Source: Pseudonocardia acidicola (GTDB taxonomy: Bacteria > Actinomycetota > Actinomycetes > Mycobacteriales > Pseudonocardiaceae). From it: a stretch of DNA of 55,131 nucleotides. The stretch covers positions 1 to 55,131 of the forward strand of contig NZ_JAAXLA010000045.1 in assembly GCF_012911935.1 (NCBI RefSeq), given 5' to 3'. Positions 1 through 7,823 of the stretch are shown here, piece by piece. The notes below the pieces were generated by a model that saw only the letters and a program-made list of their open reading frames with translations, did not search any database and had not been told where the DNA came from. The position numbers and the translations under genes were made by a program. Position 1 is the stretch's first letter. Each line of letters begins with the position of its first letter.

Positions 1-97
1 CCGCTCGTGTACCCCCGAAGAGGCCTTACCGCTCGACTTGCATGTGTTAAGCACGCCGCCAGCGTTCGTCCTGAGCCAGGATCAAACTCTCCAACAA
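1..97 (-). rRNA. rrs: 16S ribosomal RNA, 5' end only (partial)
   Basis: Read on the minus strand this is the start of a bacterial 16S rRNA: it contains the universal 27F site AGAGTTTGATCCTGGCTCAG, then the GACGAACGCTGGCGGCG block and the helix-6 region ending in a TACACGAGCGG run typical of Pseudonocardiaceae. The gene continues beyond the left edge, so only about 97 bases are present. The mature 5' end is estimated from the family and could be off by a few bases. The rRNA operon is transcribed leftward, away from the protein genes of this window. Confidence 0.97.
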
Positions 98-385
98 AAA
101 CTGGCTCCAACAACACGCACCACCACGAGACGGGGCCCGCAGCAGCACGCGCACAACAAACTGGCACAAAAACCAATTCATAAACAAGCTCGACACACTG
201 TTGAGTTCTCAAAAGACACCCGCACACCATGACGATCCTCGCGGACCGAGCCGGGGCTGTGTTTCCGTTGTTTCCCCACCGTACACCCACCGAAACCTGC
301 CGGTTCCCGGGGGGTACTGCGGGGGGCGGTCAGCGGGCCTGTTGACCGGGCTCCAGGGCCCGTTCTGTCCGGCGTCTCGCTGACG
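98..385 (-). other. rRNA operon leader
   Basis: Untranslated leader between the predicted rrn promoter and the 16S 5' end. At 199-217, read on the minus strand, it carries the TTTTGAGAACTCAACAG block found in actinobacterial rRNA leaders next to boxA-type antitermination and RNase III processing signals. A second copy of the GTTGTTGGAGCCAGTTTTTGTTGG type sequence sits just before the mature end. Small frames on either strand here are shadows, not genes. Confidence 0.8.
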
Positions 386-391
386 AGGAGA

Positions 392-421
392 AAGTTACGC
401 GCCGCCTCCGGGGTGCGTCAA
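392..421 (-). promoter_or_regulatory. rrn promoter
   Basis: On the minus strand there is a TTGACG -35 (416-421), an 18-bp spacer and a TAACTT -10 (392-397), which matches the sigma-70/HrdB-type promoters usual in front of actinobacterial rRNA operons. The start of transcription would be near 385. It lies directly behind the convergently oriented end of no gene and is 50 bases from the stop of the CopD-CtaG gene, also leftward, so that gene could read through into the operon. Confidence 0.7.
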
Positions 422-470
422 ATCGCCCCCCTTGCAGGCTCCTGACCTGCAAAAATAGCCTCAGATCAGG

Positions 471-2708
471 TTACGGCGATGTGTCACGCCCGTCGCCGCC
501 TGCGACGAGCGGTCGACCGGGTTCCAGGGCTTGCGACGCCGTCGCAGCACCAGGGGATGTCGACTGACCTGCGGGAACGCTCCGCGCCGCGGCCGCATCG
601 GCCGGGGCCGGGGCGGCCGGGCCGGGGCGTTCGTCGCGGGAGGTCGCTCCGACAAGTTCTTCCGAAATTTCTTCGTTCGCGGTAGACGTACCGGTTCCCG
701 TCGCCAGACGGTGCAACATCGCGTTGTAGGCCTTCAGCTCCATGTCACCGTCGGCGTCGGCTCGGCGATCATCGCGCCGGGCCGACCGCTCATCGAGGCG
801 GGACCACTGGACCAGCAGCACGATGACCACGAGGAGCAGCGGCACTTCGCCGGAAGCCCAGGTCAGGCCGCCTCCGAGCTGCTGGTCCTGCAGCGGATCA
901 GGAACCCAGGGCAGGGCCAAGCTGCGGTAGAAGTCCCCGCCGATCACGGTGCTCGAGCTCATGAGGGCCACCCCGAAGAAGGCGTGGAACGGCACGGACG
1001 CGAACACGATCCCCAGGCGAGCGGCAGGTGGTAGCCGGCGCGGGGCCGGGTCCACCCCGATCAGCGGCCAGAAGAACAGCGTTCCGACGAGCAGGAAGTG
1101 GGCGTTCATCGCGACGTGGGCCCAGTGCTGGTTCAGCGCCGTGGCGAACAGGTTCGAGAAGTAGAGCGCGTAGTAGCTCCCGACGAACAGCGGCAGCGCC
1201 ACCAGCGGGTGTGTCAGCCAGCGGGCGAGCGGTGAGTGCACGGCGGCGAGCAGCCACTCACGCGGCCCGGGTGGTGCCGACCGCCCGGCGGGCGGCAACG
1301 CGCGCAATGCGAGGGTCGCCGGCGCCCCGAGCACGAGCAGGATCGGGACCAGCATCGACAGCATCATGTGTCCGGCCATGTGCACGCTGAACATGGCCGG
1401 GGCGTACCGGCCGATCCCCGAACTCGTCGCGAGCAGGAGCGCGACACAGCCACTGAGCCAGGCCACGGTGCGTCCCCGCGGCCAGGTGTCGCCGCGACGG
1501 CGCAGCCGGCGCGCCCCGGCGAGATAGAGCAGGGCCGCCACGACGGCCAGCGAGCCGTAGATCATGTTGAAGCGCCAGTCGGAGGCCAGCCGCGCCGGCG
1601 TGGGCGGTCCGCTGAGGTCGTACCCGATGAGCGCCTCGGTCACCGACGGCGGCGGTGCCCCGGTGGCCGGCGGGGCGCTGCGTCCCAGCGCGACGGCCAG
1701 GCCGATGGTGCCCATCATGATCAGCACCTCGATACCGCCCAGCCGCAGCAGCGCCGAGGGCTTACCCCGCGCGGCGGCCGCGACCGATCGGCGTCGGTGC
1801 GCGGCGCCCAGGGCCCCGAGCACCAGCAGTGCGGTCACTTTGCCCAGCACCAGCCAGCCGTAGCTGCTGCCCACCAGGTCCCGCAGCGGGACCCGGACCA
1901 GTGCGTTCACCACGCCGGTCACCGCAAGCACGAGCCAGCACACCAGGGCCAGCCGGGAGAACCGGGGAACGGCTGTCGCCAGCGCACCCTCCTGGCCTGC
2001 GGCCCGCCGGTGGGCGGCCAGCGCGATCACTGCAACCAGGCCGCCGACCCACAGCGAGGCGGCCAGCACGTGCAACATCAGGCTGTCGGTGGCCACATCG
2101 TGCGCGCCGCCACCGGCGGAATGTCCGGTGAGTGCCACCGGGAGCGGGCCGGCCAGGGCCAGACCGAAGACCGCCACGGTCCATCCCCAGCTGAGCACCA
2201 TCCGGCATCCGACCAGCACCAGCAGCGCGATCAGCGCCGTCAGGGTCCAGGCCGTGGCGGCGGACAGTTTGGGCGTCAGGTCGATCAGCAGTCCGAGGTC
2301 CAGCACGTCCTCCACGGGGCGCCCCAGAGCATCGGCCACATTGAGCGGTATCAGTAGCAACGCCGTCGTGGCCCAGAGCGCCGCTGTGAACGAGGCCGCC
2401 CGGATCGCCCGATATCCGGCGACATCGAGATAGCCGGAACGCTGAGGTGCCACCAGGAACGCCGCCAGCAGCAGCAATCCGATGGTGAGCACCATGCTCA
2501 CCTCGGCCAGCGCGCGGACGGCGGGGAGTCCGGCGGTGGTCAGCGTGCCCGGGTCGGGGAGCCCGAGGGTGGTGGCCGGTCTGGCACCGGAGAGCGCTGT
2601 CAGCCCGGCGGCCACCAGGACTGCGATCGCCGCCCCGAGTCCGATGAGCCCGGCGACCCCGGACGGCGGTCGCGTCTCGGCCGGCCGTGCGGCGGTGATC
2701 TGCCCCAT
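471..2708 (-). CDS. CopD / cytochrome c oxidase assembly (CtaG) fusion membrane protein
   Basis: A 745-residue multi-pass membrane protein. The N-terminal half has the copper-resistance CopD arrangement (repeated hydrophobic helices, HVLAASLWVGGL and a second paired helix set, about residues 100-350); the C-terminal half is a CtaG/caa3 assembly domain with the histidine-rich HMAGHMMLSML and NAHFLLVGTLFFWPLIG motifs (about residues 400-650). The fusion is common in actinobacteria and is thought to handle copper for the cytochrome c oxidase Cu(B) centre. The last roughly 70 residues are a low-complexity, Arg/Ala-rich tail. The ATG at 2708 is chosen because the hydrophobic domain starts soon after and a TAGCCT -10 (2716-2721) ends seven bases upstream with no Shine-Dalgarno, suggesting a leaderless message; an upstream in-frame extension to 3005 is poor coding sequence overlapping the next gene. 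Confidence 0.9.
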   Translation of the reverse strand: MGQITAARPAETRPPSGVAGLIGLGAAIAVLVAAGLTALSGARPATTLGLPDPGTLTTAGLPAVRALAEVSMVLTIGLLLLAAFLVAPQRSGYLDVAGYRAIRAASFTAALWATTALLLIPLNVADALGRPVEDVLDLGLLIDLTPKLSAATAWTLTALIALLVLVGCRMVLSWGWTVAVFGLALAGPLPVALTGHSAGGGAHDVATDSLMLHVLAASLWVGGLVAVIALAAHRRAAGQEGALATAVPRFSRLALVCWLVLAVTGVVNALVRVPLRDLVGSSYGWLVLGKVTALLVLGALGAAHRRRSVAAAARGKPSALLRLGGIEVLIMMGTIGLAVALGRSAPPATGAPPPSVTEALIGYDLSGPPTPARLASDWRFNMIYGSLAVVAALLYLAGARRLRRRGDTWPRGRTVAWLSGCVALLLATSSGIGRYAPAMFSVHMAGHMMLSMLVPILLVLGAPATLALRALPPAGRSAPPGPREWLLAAVHSPLARWLTHPLVALPLFVGSYYALYFSNLFATALNQHWAHVAMNAHFLLVGTLFFWPLIGVDPAPRRLPPAARLGIVFASVPFHAFFGVALMSSSTVIGGDFYRSLALPWVPDPLQDQQLGGGLTWASGEVPLLLVVIVLLVQWSRLDERSARRDDRRADADGDMELKAYNAMLHRLATGTGTSTANEEISEELVGATSRDERPGPAAPAPADAAAARSVPAGQSTSPGAATASQALEPGRPLVAGGDGRDTSP

Positions 2709-2755
2709 GGCGCTCAGGCTAAGCCCGTTGCGGCACCCGTGGCTGCGGGGCCGTC

Positions 2756-3502
2756 GTGCATCGCCCCGGCTGCAACACTGCCGACGTGCTCGAAGATCCC
2801 GGCCGGCCGGCCGCGGTGCAGCGGTTGCTACAGACGGCCACGGACGGCCGGGGTGGAACCCCGCTGCCATGGATCGCGGCGCCGATCCGCCAGGCGGAGC
2901 GGGCACTCGACCTGCGGTGCGGGATCGGGGCTCTCGCCGGCGAGCTTGCGCCGGGGCGCTGGCTCGGCCTCGATGTGGGGCCGGTCCCGCCCCGCGACGG
3001 CGCATGGCTTCGGGGCACCGCCGATGCCGTGCCGCTGCGGGCCTGCGCGGTCGATGCGGTGTGTCTCACCCTCCTGCTGCCCCTGCTCGAGAACCTCGAC
3101 GCCGTGTTCGCGGAGATCCGCCGGGTGCTGCGCCCGGGCGGCACTCTGGTGGCACTGGTGCCGTCGGCCACCCTGCGGTCGTGGGCCGACCTCCAGGACG
3201 TCGGCCTGCTGCGGGCCGCGCGGCGTGACGGCTGGCCCAACCGGTCCGGGCTGGATCATGCGAGCTGGCTGCTCGCCGCCGCCGATTTCGCCGTGCTCGG
3301 GGACGACCGGGGGTCGTTCCAGATTCCGGTACCCGACGCGGCGAGCGCGGCCCAGGTGGTCGCGGACCTGCACACCGCCGGTGTCTGGTCGCCACGGGCG
3401 AGCCCCGGCACCCGGCGCGCGCTGACCGCCCGGCTGGCCGGAAGCGCCGGCCCGGGGCGTGTCGTGCCCGTGCCGTTGCGTCGTCTCGTGGCCCGCCGCT
3501 GA
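2756..3502 (+). CDS. class I SAM-dependent methyltransferase
   Basis: A 248-residue protein with a Rossmann-type methyltransferase core: the motif I region reads ALDLRCGIGALAGEL, motif II LGLDVG, motif III/post I VDAVCLTLLLPLLENLDAVFAEIRRVL is followed by RPGGTLVALVPS, the usual class I signature. Substrate is unknown. It is divergent from the CopD-CtaG gene and convergent with the phosphatase gene. Both candidate starts (2756 and 2786) are GTG with no clear ribosome binding site; the downstream one gives 238 residues. Acidic residues that normally bind the SAM ribose are present at the end of the second strand. Identified from motif order only. Confidence 0.75.
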   Translation: MHRPGCNTADVLEDPGRPAAVQRLLQTATDGRGGTPLPWIAAPIRQAERALDLRCGIGALAGELAPGRWLGLDVGPVPPRDGAWLRGTADAVPLRACAVDAVCLTLLLPLLENLDAVFAEIRRVLRPGGTLVALVPSATLRSWADLQDVGLLRAARRDGWPNRSGLDHASWLLAAADFAVLGDDRGSFQIPVPDAASAAQVVADLHTAGVWSPRASPGTRRALTARLAGSAGPGRVVPVPLRRLVARR

Positions 3503-3584
3503 GCGGCGCCCCCTTTGGCGGCTCGGTGTCATCGCCCGCCGCCGCGGGCTGCTGCTCAGCAGAGCGCGACGACCGTCCGGCCCG

Positions 3585-4379
3585 TCAGCCCGCCACCGCG
3601 ATGTCGGCCGCGGCCCCGACGAGGACCCGACCCTGCTCGGGCTCCGGTGCCTCGACGACGTCGGCGACCACGCAGGTGATGTTGTCCGGCCCGCCACCCT
3701 GGTTGGCCAGCGCGATCAGCCGCTGCACCACGGCGGCGGGATCCGCGTCCGCAGCGAGCGCCTCGTGCACGGCCGCATCGTTCAACACGGCTGTCACCCC
3801 GTCCGAACAGAGCAGATAACGGTCCCCCACGATCGCCGCGCGCTCGCACAGGTCGGGCTCGGGTTCGTGCCCGGCCTGCAACGCGCGCAGCAGCACCGAG
3901 CGGCGCGGGTGTGTCGTCGCCTCCTCGGCCGTGATCCGGCCCTCGTCGACAAGCGCCTGGACGACGGTGTGGTCTCTGGTGACCTGCTCGAGCACGCCGC
4001 CGCGCAGCAGGTAGATGCGCGAGTCCCCGATGTGGAGCATGCCGAGGCGGTTGTCGTCGAGCAGGACCGCGATCGCGGTGGTGCCCATCCCGCGCAGCCC
4101 CGGGTCGCGTCCGGCCCGCTCGCCCAGTCGGCGCGCGGCGTCGGCAAGCGCCCCCGCCAGCGCGGCCGATAGGTCGACGTCGTGCAGGTCGGCCGGAAGC
4201 CGGTCGTCGAGATCGGCGAAGGCGGCGATGGTGAGGGCGCTGGCCACCTCGCCGTGGGCGTGGCCGCCCATGCCGTCCGCGACGGCGAGGAGTCGAGCGC
4301 TCGCTGCACCCGAGTCCTGATTCGCCGCGCGCATCCGACCGACATCCGACCCGATCGCGGACCGCAGACCCAGCGCCAT
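3585..4379 (-). CDS. PP2C-family serine/threonine protein phosphatase
   Basis: Metal-dependent (PPM/PP2C) phosphatase of 264 residues, probably cytosolic since no membrane anchor is visible, unlike PstP. The metal-binding motifs are all there: NQDSG near the N-terminus, ADGMGGHAHGEVAS, the GTTAIAVLL and HIGDSRIYLLR core strands, LLCSDGVTAVLN and the final GGPDNITCVV. It would dephosphorylate targets of Ser/Thr kinases. ATG 4379 is preferred over an in-frame GTG 18 bases upstream because a TTGTGA-N17-CATACT promoter ends exactly seven bases before it, consistent with leaderless translation. It is divergent from the DNA methylase gene, and the two promoters share their -35 region. Confidence 0.9.
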   Translation of the reverse strand: MALGLRSAIGSDVGRMRAANQDSGAASARLLAVADGMGGHAHGEVASALTIAAFADLDDRLPADLHDVDLSAALAGALADAARRLGERAGRDPGLRGMGTTAIAVLLDDNRLGMLHIGDSRIYLLRGGVLEQVTRDHTVVQALVDEGRITAEEATTHPRRSVLLRALQAGHEPEPDLCERAAIVGDRYLLCSDGVTAVLNDAAVHEALAADADPAAVVQRLIALANQGGGPDNITCVVADVVEAPEPEQGRVLVGAAADIAVAG

Positions 4380-4386
4380 GCCGTGC

Positions 4387-4438
4387 AGTATGACCACTGT
4401 GTACTCACTTCACAAGCACTAGGCCCGTGAATTATCGT
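4387..4438. promoter_or_regulatory. divergent leaderless promoter pair with overlapping -35 boxes
   Basis: Minus strand: TTGTGA (4410-4415), 17-bp spacer, CATACT (4387-4392), seven bases to the phosphatase ATG. Plus strand: TTCACA (4409-4414), 18-bp spacer, TATCGT (4433-4438), seven bases to the methylase GTG. The two -35 hexamers are the same seven bases read from each side, so RNA polymerase cannot occupy both at once. Neither start codon has a Shine-Dalgarno. Confidence 0.55.
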
Positions 4439-4445
4439 TCCAGGC

Positions 4446-6251
4446 GTGGCCCAGGACACCACCGTGAACGCGGGAGACATCGCGCGTCTCGGCGGCGTGG
4501 GGCGCGCCGCGGTGAGCAACTGGCGTCGACGCCATCCCGATTTCCCGCAGCCGGTCGGCGGCACGGCGTCCAGCCCGCGGTTCTCCCTGCGTGACGTCGA
4601 GGACTGGCTCCGCCGCAACGGCAAGACCTACGACGTCTCCGTGGTCGAGCGGGTCTGGCAGCGGCTGCGCGCGGAGGGCGGCGACCTCGGCCTCGGGCAC
4701 GTCGTTGCTCGGGCAGGAGCCCTGCTGGTACGGCTGCGCGACGGCGACGACAACCCGATACTTCCCGGCGTCGACGAACGGGCCGACCCCGACTTCGTCG
4801 AACTGGTCGAGGAACTCGCCCGTCAGCATGGGTACGCAGCGGCCTTCGAGTTGCTCCATGAGCGCTACCTGGAGGCGCACTCCCGCCAGCTGTCGACGAC
4901 ACCCCCCGATCTCGTCAGGCTCACGGTGCGGCTGGCCGATGCGGAGGGCAGCACCGTGCTCGATCCCGCGTGCGGCACGGGCAGCCTGCTGCTGGCCGCC
5001 GGTGCGGCGCGGACCATGGGCCAGGACGCCAACGACGGCAGCGCGCTGATCGCGGCGGCCCGGCTGCGACTGCAGGGGGTCCCGGCGACCGTCGTGGCCG
5101 GCGATTCCCTGCGGGACAACGGGTTCGCCGGCGTCGACGTGGACGCCGTCGTCTGCGACCCACCGGTCGGCGACCGGGGGTGGGGCCGCTCCGAGCTGGC
5201 CGGTGACCCCCGATGGACCTACGGGCTGCCGCCGCGGGGCGAGCCGGAGCTCGCGTGGGTGCAGCACTGCCTCGCGCACGTGCGGCCCGGCGGCCGCGTG
5301 GTCATCCGGATGCCGGCAGCGGCGGCGAGCCGCAGACCCGGGCGCCGGGTGCGGGCGAACCTGCTGCGCGGCGGCGCGCTGCGTGCGGTACTGGCGGTGA
5401 CCCCGGACTCCGATCTGTGGCTGCTGCAGCGCCCGGAACCCGGCGAACGGCCCCCGTCCCGGATCGTGCTTCGCGACATCCACGGCACCCCCGACGACGT
5501 GGTGCGCGAGCTCGCCGCCGACTGCGGGGTGCCGATCGTCGATCTGCTTGACGACGAGGTGGACCTCAGCCCCGGGCGGCACGCCCCCCGCGGCGGCGAG
5601 CCCGATCCGGCACGGGGGTACGCCGCCGCGGTGGAACGGTTCCGCGCCCGGCAGGTGGTGCCACCCGAACTCACGACCTTCTCCGAACGCCGCAGCCTGC
5701 CGACGGCCACGATCGGCGAGCTGACCAGCGCCGGGCTGCTGACCGTGCGGCACTCGCCCACCCGGACGACCGTCGACGGCGGGGAGCTGCCCGTGCTGAC
5801 CACCGGGGATCTCCTCGACGGCCGGCCCCCGTCGGGACGGACCTCGCCGGCGGCCGGCCTGGTCCGGGTGGAGCCCGGCGACGTCGTCGCGTCGCCGGCG
5901 GGCTGCGCTCGCGTGGCGGTCACCGGAGCGGTCCTCGGACCCGGACTGAGCGTCTACCGGGTCGATCCCGGACACCTCGATGCGGAGTTCCTCGCCGGGG
6001 TCCTGCGCTCGGTCGACCCGGACACCCGCGGCTCCAGCCGGTTCGACCTGCGCCGTACGCGGGTGCCGCGGCTGCCGTTGACCGAGCAACGGGCCTACGG
6101 CCAGGCGTTCCGCGAGCTGCTGGATCTTTCCGACGCGGCCCGCGATGCCGCTGAGCAGGGCGAGAAGCTCGTCCGGCTCGGGCTCGACGGGCTGGTGGAC
6201 GGCTGGCTCGGTCCAGCGGGACGGGCTGAGGAGCGGCACGAACTCGCGTAG
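4446..6251 (+). CDS. HTH-containing N6-adenine DNA methylase (orphan HsdM-like)
   Basis: 601-residue protein. The N-terminus is a small DNA-binding domain (INAGDIARLGGVGRAAVSNW-like helix-turn-helix, residues about 8-60, MerR/excisionase style). The catalytic domain carries motif I VLDPACGTGSLLLA around residue 173 and motif IV as CDPPVGD near residue 238, where most N6-adenine methylases have NPP(Y/F/W): the first residue is Asp and the aromatic is replaced by Val, so activity is not certain. The C-terminal 200 residues resemble a type I specificity-type target recognition region (LTTGDLLDGR, VEPGDVVASPAG). No restriction subunit is adjacent. A homologous gene is, as I recall, a conserved feature of actinomycete chromosomes. 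GTG start at the end of a leaderless promoter. Confidence 0.8.
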   Translation: MAQDTTVNAGDIARLGGVGRAAVSNWRRRHPDFPQPVGGTASSPRFSLRDVEDWLRRNGKTYDVSVVERVWQRLRAEGGDLGLGHVVARAGALLVRLRDGDDNPILPGVDERADPDFVELVEELARQHGYAAAFELLHERYLEAHSRQLSTTPPDLVRLTVRLADAEGSTVLDPACGTGSLLLAAGAARTMGQDANDGSALIAAARLRLQGVPATVVAGDSLRDNGFAGVDVDAVVCDPPVGDRGWGRSELAGDPRWTYGLPPRGEPELAWVQHCLAHVRPGGRVVIRMPAAAASRRPGRRVRANLLRGGALRAVLAVTPDSDLWLLQRPEPGERPPSRIVLRDIHGTPDDVVRELAADCGVPIVDLLDDEVDLSPGRHAPRGGEPDPARGYAAAVERFRARQVVPPELTTFSERRSLPTATIGELTSAGLLTVRHSPTRTTVDGGELPVLTTGDLLDGRPPSGRTSPAAGLVRVEPGDVVASPAGCARVAVTGAVLGPGLSVYRVDPGHLDAEFLAGVLRSVDPDTRGSSRFDLRRTRVPRLPLTEQRAYGQAFRELLDLSDAARDAAEQGEKLVRLGLDGLVDGWLGPAGRAEERHELA

Positions 6252-6300
6252 TGCAGCGGCCGCCAGACCGCGTTTCGGGGCGGACGCTACCCTTCCGATC

Positions 6301-6320
6301 GGCGGTTCAGCTGAACCGCC
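6301..6320. terminator. 20-bp perfect palindrome before tRNA-Arg
   Basis: The sequence GGCGGTTCAGCTGAACCGCC is a perfect palindrome 49 bases after the methylase stop and 12 bases before the tRNA. It could act as a factor-independent terminator for the methylase (no U-tract follows) or as a protein-binding site for the tRNA promoter region. Role unproven. Confidence 0.4.
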
Positions 6321-6331
6321 GAGCGCGGCCC

Positions 6332-6405
6332 GCCCTCGTAGCTCAGCTGGATAGAGCAAGAGCCTTCTAATCTCTAGGTCGCAGGTTCGAATCCTGCCGG
6401 GGGCA
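6332..6405 (+). tRNA. tRNA-Arg (anticodon TCT)
   Basis: 74-nt cloverleaf: acceptor GCCCTCG pairs with CGGGGGC (one T-G pair), D arm GCTC/GAGC, anticodon stem AGAGC/TCTCT with loop CTTCTAA giving anticodon TCT (one C-T mismatch at the base next to the loop), T arm GCAGG-TTCGAAT-CCTGC, discriminator A. No CCA is encoded. The 3' end is followed by mobile-element debris, consistent with this tRNA having served as an integration site. A 22-nt hairpin (6413-6434) follows and may terminate it. Confidence 0.93.
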
Positions 6406-6412
6406 CTAACCC

Positions 6413-6434
6413 GCTGGTCACAGCGCTGACCAGC
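6413..6434 (+). terminator. hairpin downstream of tRNA-Arg
   Basis: Perfect 8-bp stem GCTGGTCA / TGACCAGC around a 6-base loop, starting 8 bases after the tRNA discriminator base. No U-tract, as is common in high-GC actinobacteria. It also lies between the tRNA and the integrase remnant, so it could equally be part of an old attachment-site arm region. Confidence 0.45.
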
Positions 6435-6471
6435 GATCACACTCAAGATCCATCTACCGAATGCCTGCCGT

Positions 6472-6640
6472 TTACGCCCCGGGCGCGAAGCGGTCGAGAG
6501 CGGCGGATGCGGCGGCGCCGGCCACTCGCCGGGCCATGTAGACGTCCTGCGTCAGAGAGACCCGCTCGTGGCCGAGGTAGTCGGCGATCTCACAGGCCGA
6601 CAGACCAGCCGCGTCGAGCCGCGTCGCGACGAGATGCCGG
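6472..6640 (-). pseudogene. tyrosine recombinase (integrase) C-terminal remnant
   Basis: The minus strand ends in FRHLVATRLDAAGLS, then IADYLGHERVSLTQDVYMARR and a short Ala-rich tail with a proper stop at 6472. This is the catalytic C-terminus of an actinomycete tyrosine integrase: box II (the RHxxAT-type helix with a catalytic Arg), the GH motif and the nucleophile Tyr within QDVYMARR. Everything upstream (core-binding domain and the first catalytic Arg) is missing: at about 6640 the sequence switches to part of a different gene on the opposite strand. Position at the 3' side of tRNA-Arg is typical for integrative elements such as pSAM2-type AICEs. Not functional. Confidence 0.8.
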
Positions 6641-6641
6641 A

Positions 6642-7254
6642 AGGCCGCAACGCTCTCGCCACGATGCTCGGCCAACCCGAGTCCTACCTGTGGCCGGCCG
6701 CCGTCCCGCCAGAGCGGCAGGCGATGATCGCCGCGTCGGAGATCATCGGGGTGTACCCGCACCGCACCGCGGTCCCGCTCGACCTGTGGGACCAGCTGCT
6801 CGCCGCCGCAACGGACCGGATCGACGTCCTGGTCCACGCCAGCCAGTTCCTCGTCGAGCGGCCCGACTTCATCCGCACCCTGGCCGAGAAGGCCGGCGCC
6901 GGGGTCACCGTGCGGATCAACTTCGGCGACCCGGCCAGCCGCGCGGTGTCACTGCGCAGCGAGGAGGAGCAGCTCGGCAAGAGCGTGCTCGCCGTCCGCA
7001 TCAAGTACGGACTCGCCGCCTACAAGCCGCTGCTCGGCACCCCGGGCATCGAGTTCCGGTTCCACAAGACCACGCTCTACAACTCGATCTTCCGCTACGA
7101 CGACCAGATGATCGTCAACACCCACGTCTACGGCGTCCCGGGCGCCCACGCCCCCGCGCTGCACCTGCGCAAACTCGGCGCCGGCGACCTGTTCGACACC
7201 TACGCGAAGAGCTTCGTCGACGTCTGGACGCTGTCGAAGCCCGCGACATGGTGA
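6642..7254 (+). pseudogene. XRE/DUF5919-type regulator lacking its DNA-binding domain
   Basis: From LATMLGQPESYLWP onward this is the C-terminal part of the helix-turn-helix plus DUF5919 regulators that occur in actinomycete integrative elements; it continues through VLVHASQFLVERPDFI, VRINFGDPASRAV and IEFRFHKTTLYNSIFRYDDQMIVNTHVYG to a normal stop. The HTH that should precede LATMLGQ is gone, replaced by antisense integrase sequence; the open frame that extends back to 6568 is chimeric. A shortened protein from an internal start cannot be excluded. The stop is 12 bases from the Nudix gene, with which it would have formed an operon. Confidence 0.7.
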
Positions 7255-7266
7255 ACGATCGGCTCC

Positions 7267-7737
7267 GTGGCCCGGACCGACTACTACCAGGACCCTGACG
7301 CGCCGAAACCGAACAGCATCGTCATCGCCGTGTCCGCGTTCGTCCTCGACGACGCCGGCCGGCTACTGATGATCCGCCGCACCGACAACAACCGGCACGC
7401 CCTCCCCGGCGGCCGCCACGAACTCGGCGAGACCATGACCCAGACCGTCGTCCGCGAGGTCATCGAGGAAACCGGCATCACCGTCGAGGTCACCGGCTTG
7501 ATCGGCATCTACTCCAATCCCGCCCATGTCATGGCCTACGACGACGGCGAGGTCCGCCAGGAGTTCTCCATCTGCTTCCGCGCCCGCCCGGTGTCCGGCG
7601 AGCCCCGCACGAGCGACGAGTCGTCCGAGGTCCGATGGGTGGAGCGCAAGCAGCTCGACGAGCTGGACATCCACCCGTCCATCCGCCTGCGCATCGATCA
7701 CGGGTTCGCCGACCGCGCGGAGCCGTACTACACCTGA
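7267..7737 (+). CDS. Nudix hydrolase (possible Pif-like element immunity protein)
   Basis: 156-residue Nudix hydrolase with an intact box: GGRHELGETMTQTVVREV followed by IEETGI, including the RE-x2-EE-x-G core that binds metal and cleaves nucleoside diphosphate linkages. GTG start 12 bases behind the truncated DUF5919 gene. In pSAM2 the transfer-immunity protein Pif carries a Nudix motif, and DUF5919-Nudix pairs recur in related elements, so this is probably the last intact gene of a former integrative element; that link is inference. Substrate unknown. No sequence damage is visible. Confidence 0.85.
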   Translation: MARTDYYQDPDAPKPNSIVIAVSAFVLDDAGRLLMIRRTDNNRHALPGGRHELGETMTQTVVREVIEETGITVEVTGLIGIYSNPAHVMAYDDGEVRQEFSICFRARPVSGEPRTSDESSEVRWVERKQLDELDIHPSIRLRIDHGFADRAEPYYT

Positions 7738-7823
7738 CCGGTCAGCCCGACTTCCTCGATCCACCGCTCCGCTCGGGTCACTGTGCCGAGTAGGCGCTCC
7801 ACGCTCAGGGCCATGCGAGGATG

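Noticed and set aside
38..383. Small plus-strand frames over the 16S end and rRNA leader
   Set aside because: Antisense to rRNA and leader; no start signals or conservation expected.
4419..6446. 675-codon minus-strand open frame containing GRIRTCDLEIRRLLLYPAELRG-like sequence
   Set aside because: It is the antisense of the DNA methylase and of tRNA-Arg; the recognisable peptide is a well-known mistranslation of tRNA antisense sequence, not a protein family.
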